Positions 6,557 through 13,500 of a stretch of DNA of 15,826 nt are shown here, one piece after another. The notes under the pieces were generated by a model, which saw nothing but the letters and a program-made list of their open reading frames with translations, had not been told where the DNA came from and did no database searches. The translations under genes were made by a program, and so were the position numbers. Position 1 is the first letter of the stretch; every line of letters starts with the position of its first letter. The DNA is from Candidatus Brocadiales bacterium (GTDB lineage Bacteria; Planctomycetota; Brocadiia; Brocadiales; Bathyanammoxibiaceae): positions 1 to 15,826 of the forward strand of contig JAUQZZ010000027.1 in assembly GCA_030586765.1 (NCBI GenBank), in the 5' to 3' direction.

Positions 6557-6789
6557 CTTTCGTGAAGTTTCAAGAATTCTTCTCTTGTCAGTCCAGCCTG
6601 TCTTATTATTTCTAATAACGTGCCTTTATCTACCTCTTTATGGTCAGGGACGACAACTGCTCTTTTTCCTTTATGTGGGTCATGCTTTACAAGTATAACA
6701 TGACTACCTCTTTGCCTTGTGGGTGAAAAACCTACCCTTTTAAGGAGTTTAATAACTTCTTTACCTGACAGGACTGGTAACTTTTGCAT
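6550..6789 (-). CDS. hicA: HicA-type mRNA interferase toxin
   Basis: The product has 79 residues with the compact HicA/YcfA double-stranded-RNA-binding-like fold. It starts LPVLSGKEVIKLLKRVGF and has the GSHVIL core with the catalytic histidine H30, followed by VVVPDHKEVDKGTLLEIIRQ, all family hallmarks. HicA toxins cut mRNA and are held inactive by HicB. The gene follows hicB and overlaps it by 29 bases, so the two are translated together. No good ribosome site precedes its ATG, which fits translational coupling. Length and key residues look intact, so the toxin is probably functional. A second, interrupted hicA-like start (MQRLPGQD) lies 75 bases upstream in the duplicated stretch. Confidence 0.92.
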   Translation of the reverse strand: MQKLPVLSGKEVIKLLKRVGFSPTRQRGSHVILVKHDPHKGKRAVVVPDHKEVDKGTLLEIIRQAGLTREEFLKLHERG

Positions 6790-7066
6790 CTATTGTCTGG
6801 GGGTGCGTTACCCTCCTGGTACGCCTCAGGGACCGCCTGCGTCTTGCCCTGGCAGCCTTTGCATCTTTGATCTGGAAGTGCGTTACCAGCATCCCTCCAC
6901 TCCCTACACCTTCAGGAGGACCCATCTCCTCTATGTAGAGTTCTACTGCCTCCTTTAGGTTCTTTATCGCCTCCTCAATAGTGTACCCCTGGCTCACTAC
7001 ATCCACTTCTGGACAAAGGGCTACATACTGTTTCTCACCCTTTTTAATTATGGCTGTGAGTTCCAT
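6761..7066 (-). CDS. hicB: HicB-type antitoxin with unusual arginine-rich tail
   Basis: The product has 101 residues. The N-terminal half (MELTAIIKKGEKQYVALCPE, then VVSQGYTIEEAIKNLKEAVELYIEE) is the partial RNase-H-like fold of HicB antitoxins, which bind and block HicA and repress their own promoter. After GGMLVTHFQI, where short HicB proteins normally end, the frame runs on through ARARRRRSLRRTRR and a second VTHPQTIDAKV. This extra tail is made by a 75-base offset duplication of the hicB-hicA junction, so VTHFQIKDAK and VTHPQTIDAK are copies. No DNA-binding HTH or ribbon-helix-helix domain is clear; the basic tail might bind nucleic acid, by inference. An ideal AGGAGG lies 5 bases before the ATG. 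Confidence 0.87.
   Translation of the reverse strand: MELTAIIKKGEKQYVALCPEVDVVSQGYTIEEAIKNLKEAVELYIEEMGPPEGVGSGGMLVTHFQIKDAKAARARRRRSLRRTRRVTHPQTIDAKVTSPVR
6774..6886 (-). repeat. Imperfect direct repeat at the hicB-hicA junction
   Basis: Two 38-base copies, 6849-6886 and 6774-6811, lie exactly 75 bases apart and agree at about 30 of 38 positions. Read on the minus strand, both begin GTAACGCAC and include GATGCAAA and CCAG. The second copy holds the real hicA ATG. The first holds an equivalent ATG whose frame stops after 12 codons. Confidence 0.75.
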
Positions 7067-7095
7067 TTATACCTCCTCACTGTAGCTTTTTAGTC

Positions 7096-7108
7096 TAAGA
7101 GACTCTTA
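7096..7108. promoter_or_regulatory. Possible hicBA operator
   Basis: TAAGAG-A-CTCTTA is a 13-base palindrome about 30 bases before the hicB start, next to an AT-rich stretch that could be the promoter -10 region. The place fits self-repression by a HicB complex, but no consensus is known for this lineage. Confidence 0.3.
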
Positions 7109-7153
7109 AATAATATCTTACCTTTGGTGGAAATACTAGCACTTTCTGCAGAG

Positions 7154-7750
7154 CTACCTGCATTTTATAATCTCTTTTTCTGTGAGGATATAGTCCACTG
7201 GTACGTCGTCCTTCCCCATTAGATTGGAGAGGTCTTCCACTATCTGGGAGGAGTGGACGATGGTGACCACTGGGGCACCTGGGGCAAGGAGGCTGTGCCT
7301 CTTGAGCCAATCCACCTCCTTATCCCCGTAGCCTTTGCCCTTTCCCAGCCTGTTACCCTTCCTATCCACGGCCACGCTCCCCTGAAGGATAAGCTCAACG
7401 GGGGTCTTTAGGGGCCTACCCAGGCGAGCCATGTTTCTTATAGTGGTAGATACCTTTCCTTGATGGGGTTCTATCTCCAGGAAGGCCCTCATGTGAGGGG
7501 TGGCAAAGGCCAGGGTCTTTCCTTCTTTAAGTACCAGGTCCCTGGCCTTCTTGAGGACATAGTCAGGGGCAGAGAATACACACCTGGCCCTCTTGAAATC
7601 TTCTAGTGTTAAGAGCCTCTCACAGGCCTCTCGGGAGCCAGCAAAGTTCGGTATCCTGCCAAAACATGGCCTGGGGAAGTCGGCAATGTGGGCCTCCTCC
7701 AGATAGCTCCAGACCGCCTGCCTTACCGATTCTTTCGTCCTTAATCCCAT
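7154..7750 (-). CDS. 5-formyltetrahydrofolate cyclo-ligase family protein (MTHFS-domain type)
   Basis: The product has 198 residues of the 5-FCL/MTHFS fold. Bacterial 5-FCL turns 5-formyl-THF into 5,10-methenyl-THF with ATP. The start (KESVRQAVWSYLEEAHI, then FPRP and RIPNFAGS) and the glycine loop LGKGKGYGDKEVDWL follow the archaeal/MTHFSD branch rather than the classical GyGgGyYDR form. Near the end come VVTIVHSSQIVED and DVPVDYILTEKEII, also typical. The phosphate-binding loop is present, so a nucleotide-dependent enzyme is likely, but activity on 5-formyl-THF is less sure for this branch. Cytoplasmic. A moderate AAGG lies about 12 bases before the ATG. The gene lies 87 bases upstream of hicB on the same strand and could be co-transcribed or separate. 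Confidence 0.82.
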   Translation of the reverse strand: MGLRTKESVRQAVWSYLEEAHIADFPRPCFGRIPNFAGSREACERLLTLEDFKRARCVFSAPDYVLKKARDLVLKEGKTLAFATPHMRAFLEIEPHQGKVSTTIRNMARLGRPLKTPVELILQGSVAVDRKGNRLGKGKGYGDKEVDWLKRHSLLAPGAPVVTIVHSSQIVEDLSNLMGKDDVPVDYILTEKEIIKCR

Positions 7751-7950
7751 AAAAGTGTGTAGAACCTTTTGTTCTTCACAGACTGATACCCGTCTTATAT
7801 GCCTCTCTTACAGGATTTTATCAAAAGGGGAGCCAGTGATAAAGATTCCACCTGAGGCGGGGACTAGAATTTTGTGGAATTGAAGAGGCAGCATAGTATA
7901 GAATACCCCTTCCTGCCTACCGCTCTTATTGTTATATGGGGAGCAATGAT

Positions 7951-9027
7951 ATGACTAGAAAAATAACCAGGAGGGACTTTTTAAAGGGAGCGGCTACCAG
8001 TGCCACCTTTAGATTCGCTCCGCTCACTACAGGCCTTTTTGCCTATCCTGGGCCAGCAGCCCTTGGTTCAGAGAAGGTTCAGGCGGGGAAGGCGTCAAGA
8101 AGCACTGTTGTAGTGGTGACGGACCTTAAGGTGGTAGATGGGTCATGGAGGGTCAGCCCTGAAAGGTCTGCACTAATGGTGCAGTCATTACTTTTGAGCC
8201 TCACAGGGGCCTCCACAGTGGAAGATAGCTGGTATCGCATCATCCCTGAGCTGAAGCCTACTAGCAGGATAGCAATAAAGGTGAATTGCATAAATACTAG
8301 CCTTCCCAGCCACCCCGAGGTAACCTTCGCTATAGCTGCGACCCTCAAAAGGGCAGGTGTGGCAGAAAACAACATCCTTATATGGGACAGGTACGAGGGC
8401 AATATCCGTGAGGGCCTTTTCAGGTGCGGCTACCCAATAAATACCTCTAAAAGAGGGATAAGGTGCCTTGCAGTAAACTCTTCGGGTGTGGGATTCGATG
8501 AATACACCCAGCTTCAAGTACCATCTGTAAGGAAGAATTTTTCTGTGACAAGAATAGTCTCTCAGATGTGCGATTACATGGTCAATGTCTCTGTCCTCAA
8601 GGACCACAGTATCTCTGGGGTGACCCTGAGCCTTAAGAATTTCTACGGTGCCATACCACTAGGGAATGAGTTTGCTCTTGTTGATATTAAGAGGATGCAT
8701 AAGAACTACGGCAACCCCCAGATTGCCGAACTCTATAACAACCCTGCGATTAGGGACAAAACAAGGTTATCTGTATGTGACGCCCTATTAGGTTGCTACC
8801 AGGGTGGTCCCACAGGTAGGCCCCAGTGGGTAAACTATCAACTCCTTGCAAGCCTTGACCCCGTAGCCCTGGACAGTGTAGGGCTAAGGATAATAGAGGA
8901 AAAGCGTCTCCAGGCAGGCCTCGCCTCAGTTACCCCCATGGCGGGGTACATTCGTGCCGCAGCAAATCTGGGGCTAGGTACGGAGAACCTTGATGAGATA
9001 GATATTAGAAGCTCTATATTGTCATAA
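7951..9027 (+). CDS. Tat-exported DUF362 domain protein
   Basis: The start at 7951 is chosen over an in-frame ATG at 7936 because GGGGAG lies 7 bases before it and it places the Tat motif near the N-terminus: MTRKITRRDFLKGA, with RR at residues 7-8. The export signal ends near residue 40. The rest (358 residues in all) is a DUF362 domain: KVNCINTSLPSHPEVTFAIA, a WDRYEGNIREGLF segment, MCDYMVNVSVLKDHSISGVT and SLKNFYGAIP, then YQGGPTGRPQ and LLASLDPVALDSVG near the end. The Tat signal means the protein is folded, perhaps with cofactor, before export. DUF362 proteins often come with 4Fe-4S ferredoxin domains; this one lacks any. The molecular function is not known. The gene stands alone, followed by palindromic repeats before tldD. 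Confidence 0.87.
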   Translation: MTRKITRRDFLKGAATSATFRFAPLTTGLFAYPGPAALGSEKVQAGKASRSTVVVVTDLKVVDGSWRVSPERSALMVQSLLLSLTGASTVEDSWYRIIPELKPTSRIAIKVNCINTSLPSHPEVTFAIAATLKRAGVAENNILIWDRYEGNIREGLFRCGYPINTSKRGIRCLAVNSSGVGFDEYTQLQVPSVRKNFSVTRIVSQMCDYMVNVSVLKDHSISGVTLSLKNFYGAIPLGNEFALVDIKRMHKNYGNPQIAELYNNPAIRDKTRLSVCDALLGCYQGGPTGRPQWVNYQLLASLDPVALDSVGLRIIEEKRLQAGLASVTPMAGYIRAAANLGLGTENLDEIDIRSSILS

Positions 9028-9048
9028 TGATACGGCGGGTAAGGCAGG

Positions 9049-9154
9049 TTCGCCTGGGCGAATGTACCTATGACATTATCTTCTAGACCTGCTTGTAACC
9101 CAGTTTAAGATGTAGCGTAGGAGTAGTGCCGAAGGCAGATCCGCCTCTGGCGGA
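9049..9154. repeat. Two palindromic repeat copies between the DUF362 gene and tldD
   Basis: TTCGCC-TG-GGCGAA (9049-9062) and TCCGCC-TCT-GGCGGA (9140-9154) are both preceded by GGCAG. The second is the reverse complement of the copy at 269-283. The 184-base gap holds no gene that I can support and no clear promoter. Confidence 0.65.
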
Positions 9155-9211
9155 CTTGCTCCGACGTTTTAAGACTTTGGCATGACCCTGTAATACCCCA
9201 GGACAAGGAAA

Positions 9212-10774
9212 ATGAAGAGGAAGCGAGCCAAGCGTTTTAGTATAGAGGCCCTAGATGATATAAAAGATAGGGCCCTAGAGGCCACCGAATATGCCAGGAG
9301 CCTAAAGGAGTGCCAGTACGCAGACCTGAGGATAGGCCTCACTGAATATAAGACGGCCAGCTCCGAGAATGGTAATGCAAAGGAGGTGCGAGAGGAGGAA
9401 AGTGCCTCTTTAGGGGTCAGGGTCATAGCAGGGGAGATGGCGGCCTGGGGACACTACGGTCAGCCCCTGGGGAAGTTAGACTTTAAAGGTAAGGCCCTTT
9501 GGAGGGTCTTACGCCATGGAATAAACAGTGCCTACGAGAGGGCCCAGGCCAATGCTGCAAAGAAGCTCTCCTTAAAAGACCTTGCCCCTGCCCTAGCCCC
9601 AGTAAGGCTGGCCCCTGTGCAGGTATGTCAGGACGTGGTCCCGGCGGTCTTTGAGGAAGACCCCAGACAGGTTCCTTTAAAGGAGGTCTTGGCACTGGCC
9701 GTTGAGGTCACAAAAGAGATGAAGGCGGTGGCGCCTGAGGTAAAATTTGCCTATGTAGCGGTATTGACTGCCCTTACCAGGGAGCTTTTCTACAGCACAG
9801 AAGGAGCGGCCATAGACCAATCCCATGCCCTTACTCAAGGGAATATGTATATAGTGGCCCAAAAGGGTGGGGCTATTCCTGAGACCTTTATAGACTATCT
9901 TGGTGCCCAGAGGGGCTGGGAGGTGGTGAAGGGTAAGAATCTATACAATAAGAGCCTACTGGACCTTGCCCTGGAGCGCACAAGGGACACAGTAGAGCTA
10001 TCTGGGGCTGACTTCCTTACCTCCTCAGAGAAGCCCGTGGTGGTGGTAACAGACCCCCACTTTAACGCCTTGCTGGTACATGAGATTATCGGCCACCCCA
10101 CAGAGGCTGATAGGGCTATAAAGATGGAGACAGCCTATGCTGGCAGGTCTTGGTTCCTCAGGGGTCTTAATGATAGCGAACTGGGTAAGCAGGTGGCCTC
10201 AAATCTCTTATCTGCCTTCTCAGACCCCTCTCTTGAGGGATATGGGCATTATAAGTACGATGCCGAGGGAGTACCTGCCAAGAGGGCCATACTTATTGAC
10301 AAGGGCGTACTAAGAGGATTTATGAATGGCAGGGAGAGCGCCGTCATCCTGAATCAGGAGCCAAACGGCTCCATGCGGGCCACGGAATGCCACTACGTGC
10401 CCTTGGTGAGGATGACCAACACGGTTATTGCCACAGGGGATAGAAATCCTGAGGATATAATAGCAGAGGTGAAGGAGGGCTACTATGTGGTCAATCACCG
10501 TATTCCCTCCATAAGCGAGTCCAGGGAGAACTTTAGAATATCCGCCCAGAAGGTTTATAAGATAGAAGATGGTAAGCTGGTGAAGCTCTACAGGGGTGGG
10601 GGCATAACATCTGACTCCAGAGCTTTTTTCATGAGTATAGATGCTGTGGGGAAGGACCTAGCCATCTTTCCTATACCTAACTGCGGCAAAGGCCAGCCTA
10701 TGCAGGTCATGAAGGTAGGAAATGGCGGCCCCACCTTGCGAGGCATGGCCAAACTCACAGGGGAGTACAGGTGA
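9212..10774 (+). CDS. tldD: TldD metalloprotease subunit
   Basis: TldD is the zinc-bearing half of the TldD/TldE peptidase. In E. coli the heterodimer works in the cytoplasm, trims microcin B17 and degrades the antitoxin CcdA. The zinc motif HExxxH is present as HEIIGH at 290-295, in FNALLVHEIIGHPTEADRA. The third ligand is probably C491 in NCGKGQPMQVM, which matches the C-terminal CGK region of E. coli TldD. RMTNT, the GYYVVNHR stretch and the C-terminal GGPTLRGM also fit. The 520 residues are somewhat longer than the usual 480, with a basic MKRKRAKRF start. AAGGA lies 4 bases before the ATG. The stop overlaps the tldE GTG by 4 bases, so the pair is one operon. No peptide precursor is seen nearby. 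Confidence 0.93.
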   Translation: MKRKRAKRFSIEALDDIKDRALEATEYARSLKECQYADLRIGLTEYKTASSENGNAKEVREEESASLGVRVIAGEMAAWGHYGQPLGKLDFKGKALWRVLRHGINSAYERAQANAAKKLSLKDLAPALAPVRLAPVQVCQDVVPAVFEEDPRQVPLKEVLALAVEVTKEMKAVAPEVKFAYVAVLTALTRELFYSTEGAAIDQSHALTQGNMYIVAQKGGAIPETFIDYLGAQRGWEVVKGKNLYNKSLLDLALERTRDTVELSGADFLTSSEKPVVVVTDPHFNALLVHEIIGHPTEADRAIKMETAYAGRSWFLRGLNDSELGKQVASNLLSAFSDPSLEGYGHYKYDAEGVPAKRAILIDKGVLRGFMNGRESAVILNQEPNGSMRATECHYVPLVRMTNTVIATGDRNPEDIIAEVKEGYYVVNHRIPSISESRENFRISAQKVYKIEDGKLVKLYRGGGITSDSRAFFMSIDAVGKDLAIFPIPNCGKGQPMQVMKVGNGGPTLRGMAKLTGEYR

Positions 10775-12231
10775 TAAAGGTAGAACAACTCAGGGACTGC
10801 GCCGAGAAGGGCCTGGCGACGGCAAAGAGGGAAGGGGCAGAGCTTGAGGTCTTTGCCTCCTGGAATGAGCTTATAACTGTAAGGCTCAACTATACCTCCG
10901 ATATACCCTCTAGCGGTGTGCAGGAGCCCAAGTCCACCCAGTCCTTTGGTGTGGGGGTGCTGGCCTCCTTCAAGGATAAAGGGAAGCTGACCGCAGGCTT
11001 TGGTAGCGAGTCCAATGACCTCCGTCCCAGGGCGGTTAAAGAGGCCTTCAGGAGGGCCAGACACTGCAGGTTCTTTGATTCTGATTTTCGCTCCCTTCCC
11101 ACTCCTGCGGGCATTCCCACTTTAGTAAACTATCATGACCCCTTGGTAATGGAGGCCAGGGATGGGGACATTGTGGAGTTGGGTTGGAAGGCCCTGGAGG
11201 GTGCCCTTAAGGCCTTTAAGGAGAGAGGCATATCTAAATCAATCATCGTTGGTGGGGACGTATGCGTCCTTAAGGAGACGATAGCCATAAAGAGTACCCT
11301 GGGTATAGATGACTTCGATGAGTCTACCATCCTTACCGCTGCCATAACCACCATGGTAGAGGATAAGGGAGTGAAGGGAACAGGCTGGAGCACCAGCACC
11401 CACTTAGGGCAATTTAACCCTGGGCGGGCAGGGCTAGAGGCAGCAGAGAGTGCCATAAGGACCCTGGGTGGGCAGAGGGTACCTTCTGGTCTGTACCATG
11501 TGGTCTTAGGTAGGCAACCAGTTACAGAACTAGTCTCCAATATTATTGCACCCTCCCTCAGCCTCTTTGCTGTAAATGCCTCTAATACCCCTTTCCTGGG
11601 AAAACTGGGCAAGCAGGTGGCCTCTAGTAACCTGTCTATATACGATGATGGTGCCATTCTTGGACAGATAGGCAGTAAGAAGATTACCTGCGAAGGCCTG
11701 CCCACAGGGAGGACGGACCTCGTCACAGGTGGCCTTCTTGTGGGTTTCCTTGCTAACCATTACCTGGGGAAGAAACTAGGCGGCAGCCTGATAACCTTTC
11801 AGCCCAGAAATGGATTTCGTCTCCATGCCATGGGACGTAGACATGATGCAAAGGCGGAGGTCTTCCCCACTAACATGGTAGTCGAGGGCAAGGAGGAGGT
11901 CTCCAATGAGGAATTACTTTCCGGGATAAAGGAAGGTGTGTATATTGGAAGAATCTGGTACACCTATCCCATAAATGGGCTGGCTGCTGGAGATTTTACC
12001 AGCACTATAATAGGAGATTCCTTTTTGATAAAGGACGGAAGGCTCTCCACACCTCTTAAGCCTAACACCCTGAGGATTAACAGTAATATAAACCATGTCC
12101 TAAACAATGTCCTGGCTGTGAGCAAGGAGAAGAAAGCAACCCTCGTGTGGGCTGGGGAAGAGGTGGTAATGGCCCCTGAGGTCAGGGTAGAAGGTGTGAG
12201 ATTGGATAGTATTGGGGAGACAGGGGCCTGA
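10771..12231 (+). CDS. tldE: TldE (PmbA) subunit
   Basis: This is the partner of TldD; the protein has the same overall fold but no HExxxH, so it shapes the active chamber rather than binding zinc. The 486-residue frame starts at GTG, which overlaps the tldD TGA (GTGA), with GGGGAG 5 bases upstream. The C-terminal half carries the PmbA features: FPTNMVVEGKEEVSNEELLS, GIKEGVYIGRIW, PINGLAAGDFTSTIIGDSF, LIKDGRLSTPLKPNTLRIN and SNINHVLNNVLAVSKE. The middle has GLPTGRTDLVTGGLL. The product forms a cytoplasmic heterodimer with TldD in known systems. A long antisense open frame inside it is a shadow. No obvious terminator follows within about 90 bases. Confidence 0.92.
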   Translation: MIKVEQLRDCAEKGLATAKREGAELEVFASWNELITVRLNYTSDIPSSGVQEPKSTQSFGVGVLASFKDKGKLTAGFGSESNDLRPRAVKEAFRRARHCRFFDSDFRSLPTPAGIPTLVNYHDPLVMEARDGDIVELGWKALEGALKAFKERGISKSIIVGGDVCVLKETIAIKSTLGIDDFDESTILTAAITTMVEDKGVKGTGWSTSTHLGQFNPGRAGLEAAESAIRTLGGQRVPSGLYHVVLGRQPVTELVSNIIAPSLSLFAVNASNTPFLGKLGKQVASSNLSIYDDGAILGQIGSKKITCEGLPTGRTDLVTGGLLVGFLANHYLGKKLGGSLITFQPRNGFRLHAMGRRHDAKAEVFPTNMVVEGKEEVSNEELLSGIKEGVYIGRIWYTYPINGLAAGDFTSTIIGDSFLIKDGRLSTPLKPNTLRINSNINHVLNNVLAVSKEKKATLVWAGEEVVMAPEVRVEGVRLDSIGETGA

Positions 12232-12324
12232 ACTGCAGGCATTTTCTACATGCGAGGCATCCCACCTGGGGCTAGTATTGGGGAAGCCCATCCGCCAGCC
12301 TATGGCACGGCCTCCTATTTTGGG

Positions 12325-12354
12325 TTGACAGATGGTTAGTCGAGGTTTTATAAT
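12325..12354 (+). promoter_or_regulatory. Near-consensus sigma70 promoter for the ferredoxin gene
   Basis: TTGACA (12325-12330) and TATAAT (12349-12354) are both perfect hexamers, 18 bases apart. Transcription would start near 12361, leaving about 50 bases of leader before the ATG at 12413. Confidence 0.85.
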
Positions 12355-12412
12355 ATTTTTTTAAAACGTCATCAGGTTTTTGGATTCCTAGAGCATAGAA
12401 AAGGAGGATGAG

Positions 12413-12604
12413 ATGCGCGTTAGGGTGGACCCAGACATCTGTACTGGCTGCGAGCTTTGTGTTACTACATGTCCAGAGGTCTTTGAGATGCGAGGGGATA
12501 AGAGTATAGTTATAAATAACCCGGTTCCACGTTTAGCAGAGGAAAACTGCCGTAAAGCTGTGGAGGAATGCCCTGTAGAGGCTATAATTATAGAGGAGGA
12601 TTAA
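12413..12604 (+). CDS. Single-cluster [4Fe-4S] ferredoxin
   Basis: The product is a 63-residue soluble electron carrier. Cysteines are C10, C13, C16 and C20 (CTGCELCVTTCPE) and C46 and C53 (ENCRKAVEECPVEAI). The second half lacks a full C-x2-C-x2-C motif, so there is room for one cluster only. By analogy with Desulfovibrio gigas and Pyrococcus ferredoxins, C10, C13, C16 and C53 bind the cluster, while C20 and C46 are placed to form the disulfide seen in that class. Such proteins feed low-potential electrons to oxidoreductases in anaerobes. GGAGG lies 5 bases before the ATG. The gene is a complete solitary unit with its own strong promoter and terminator, which suggests high, constant expression. 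Confidence 0.93.
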   Translation: MRVRVDPDICTGCELCVTTCPEVFEMRGDKSIVINNPVPRLAEENCRKAVEECPVEAIIIEED

Positions 12605-12622
12605 GTCCTTCTTGTAGAGTGG

Positions 12623-12661
12623 AAGAGGAGGTGACATTGCCTATGTCACCTCCTCTTTTTT
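12623..12661 (+). terminator. Strong intrinsic terminator after the ferredoxin gene
   Basis: A perfect 15-base stem, AAGAGGAGGTGACAT (12623-12637) with its complement (12643-12657), closes a 5-base loop and runs into T residues (12655-12661). It also touches the stop codon of the convergent rpmH gene and may help stop that transcript, although no T run follows on the minus strand. Confidence 0.93.
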
Positions 12662-12785
12662 ATAGAGTCCTTCCTCTGAACCGCCTCCTCTTGATTACGT
12701 TCCTTCCCCCCTTTGTACGCATCCTTCTCCTGAAGCCTGATTTTCTCTTCTTCTTTAGAGCGCTCCTTCTTATCCTAACCTTCAA
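12660..12785 (-). CDS. rpmH: Ribosomal protein L34
   Basis: A 41-residue, extremely basic protein reads MKVRIRRSALKKKRKSGFRR and then RMRTKGGRNVIKRRRFRGRTL. This matches the L34 pattern K-R-K-x-GFR-RM-TK-GR-V---RR--GR--L, so it is a component of the 50S subunit. The start is TTG at 12785, chosen because AAGGAGG (12794-12800 on this strand) lies 8 bases upstream and because L34 begins just before this basic run. In many bacteria rpmH is followed by rnpA, yidD and yidC; here the gene ends at a terminator facing the convergent ferredoxin gene, so no rnpA follows. It is divergent from an HU gene. It is easily missed by gene finders because of its size and TTG start. Confidence 0.9.
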   Translation of the reverse strand: MKVRIRRSALKKKRKSGFRRRMRTKGGRNVIKRRRFRGRTL

Positions 12786-12827
12786 TGCCTCAGCCTCCTT
12801 AGAAAGGGTATTTTGTTTTTTACAAAT

Positions 12828-12854
12828 ATTCTACTTCATGTGCCTATTTGTCAA
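12828..12854 (-). promoter_or_regulatory. Possible rpmH promoter
   Basis: On the minus strand TTGACA (12854-12849) is followed 15 bases later by TAGAAT (12833-12828). The hexamers are good but the spacing is short. It lies about 45 bases before the rpmH start, and the region has no other gene. Confidence 0.45.
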
Positions 12855-12886
12855 GGGAATAGTCCCTCTAAAGAGACAAAAACGTG

Positions 12887-12915
12887 TTGACATCTAGGAG
12901 TAGAGTTGCTAATAT
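12887..12915 (+). promoter_or_regulatory. Sigma70 promoter for the HU gene
   Basis: TTGACA (12887-12892) and TAATAT (12910-12915) are 17 bases apart. The start of transcription would be near 12922, leaving a leader of almost 80 bases before the ATG at 13000. It is back to back with the proposed rpmH promoter. Confidence 0.65.
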
Positions 12916-12999
12916 TACGTCCATTAATGATTACATAGCATAATCTTAGGGATATTTTATATCACCTTTACGTACCCGGAGGAGAGGGGTAAAATACTC

Positions 13000-13299
13000 A
13001 TGCAGACCATTACTAAGAGAGACCTGTGCGAGAAAATAGCTAGGAAGACGAAGAATACCCACACCATTATAAAAGAGACGGTGCAGATGTTTCTCGATGA
13101 AGTCGCCAGCGAACTAGCTCAGGGACACCGCATCGAACTCAGGGATTTTGGCGTCTTCGAGATAAGGCAAAGGGCGGCTAGAAAGGCCAGGAATCCCAGG
13201 ACGGGTGCAGAGGCCTTCGTTCCGGCAAAGAACGTGGTGGTATTCAAGGTAGGTAAGTTGATGAGGGAAAAAGTAGGCAATACTACCCAAGCTGCATAA
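13000..13299 (+). CDS. HU/IHF family DNA-binding protein
   Basis: The product is a 99-residue nucleoid protein that binds and bends DNA as a dimer. The order is normal: helical N-terminus (TITKRDLCEKIARKTK through FLDEVASELAQG), the RIELRDFGVFEIRQRAAR turn and strands, and the DNA-clasping arm RNPRTGAEAFVPAKNVVVFK, with the conserved RNP-TG and the intercalating proline in the arm. HU and IHF alpha/beta cannot be separated from sequence alone here; no second subunit gene is in the window. GAGGGG lies about 10 bases before the ATG. It has its own promoter, divergent from rpmH. HU-family proteins also take part in site-specific recombination, but no such partner is nearby. Confidence 0.94.
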   Translation: MQTITKRDLCEKIARKTKNTHTIIKETVQMFLDEVASELAQGHRIELRDFGVFEIRQRAARKARNPRTGAEAFVPAKNVVVFKVGKLMREKVGNTTQAA

Positions 13300-13334
13300 G
13301 TTTCTAACCATTTTACAAATAACCTCCTTAGGTT

Positions 13335-13363
13335 GTGCCTTAGGCAGATTCACCCAGGGCAAA
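13335..13363. repeat. Decayed palindromic repeat pair after the HU gene
   Basis: TGCCTTAGGCA (13336-13346) is followed by a GGCAGATTC linker and a CCCAGGG core. The layout copies the two-palindrome block at 250-283, including the linker, with several substitutions. It lies in the 200-base gap between the HU and RseC-like genes, where I see no gene. Confidence 0.5.
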
Positions 13364-13413
13364 TTTTCTTTTCGTATCTTTGCTTCGTGAGGAGGGCACA
13401 TACCCAGAGGTAA

Positions 13414-13450
13414 CTTATCTAAGTATTTTACTTAAATACTATAAGATAAG
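13414..13450. repeat. AT-rich two-part inverted repeat before the RseC-like gene
   Basis: CTTATCT...AGATAAG (13414-13420 with 13444-13450) encloses AGTATTT...AAATACT (13422-13428 with 13434-13440) around a 5-base loop, with small bulges. It ends 50 bases before the next start codon. It could be an operator or a leader hairpin; no T run follows. Confidence 0.5.
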
Positions 13451-13500
13451 GTGTTCCCAGGACCTTCGTAAGATGCGGTTGTATTCTACACCTAAAGACT

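Noticed and set aside
11133..11726. Long antisense open frame (197 codons) inside tldE
   Set aside because: The plus strand is a full TldE with family motifs; the antisense frame has no ribosome site and no recognisable domain.
9212..12231. TldD/TldE as part of a peptide natural-product cluster
   Set aside because: No precursor peptide, cyclodehydratase or transporter gene is seen on either side; the pair is common as a housekeeping protease.
12568..12897. Plus-strand open frame of 109 codons after the ferredoxin gene
   Set aside because: It overlaps the ferredoxin end, runs through a strong terminator and lies antisense to rpmH, whose basic codons give it a false hydrophobic look.
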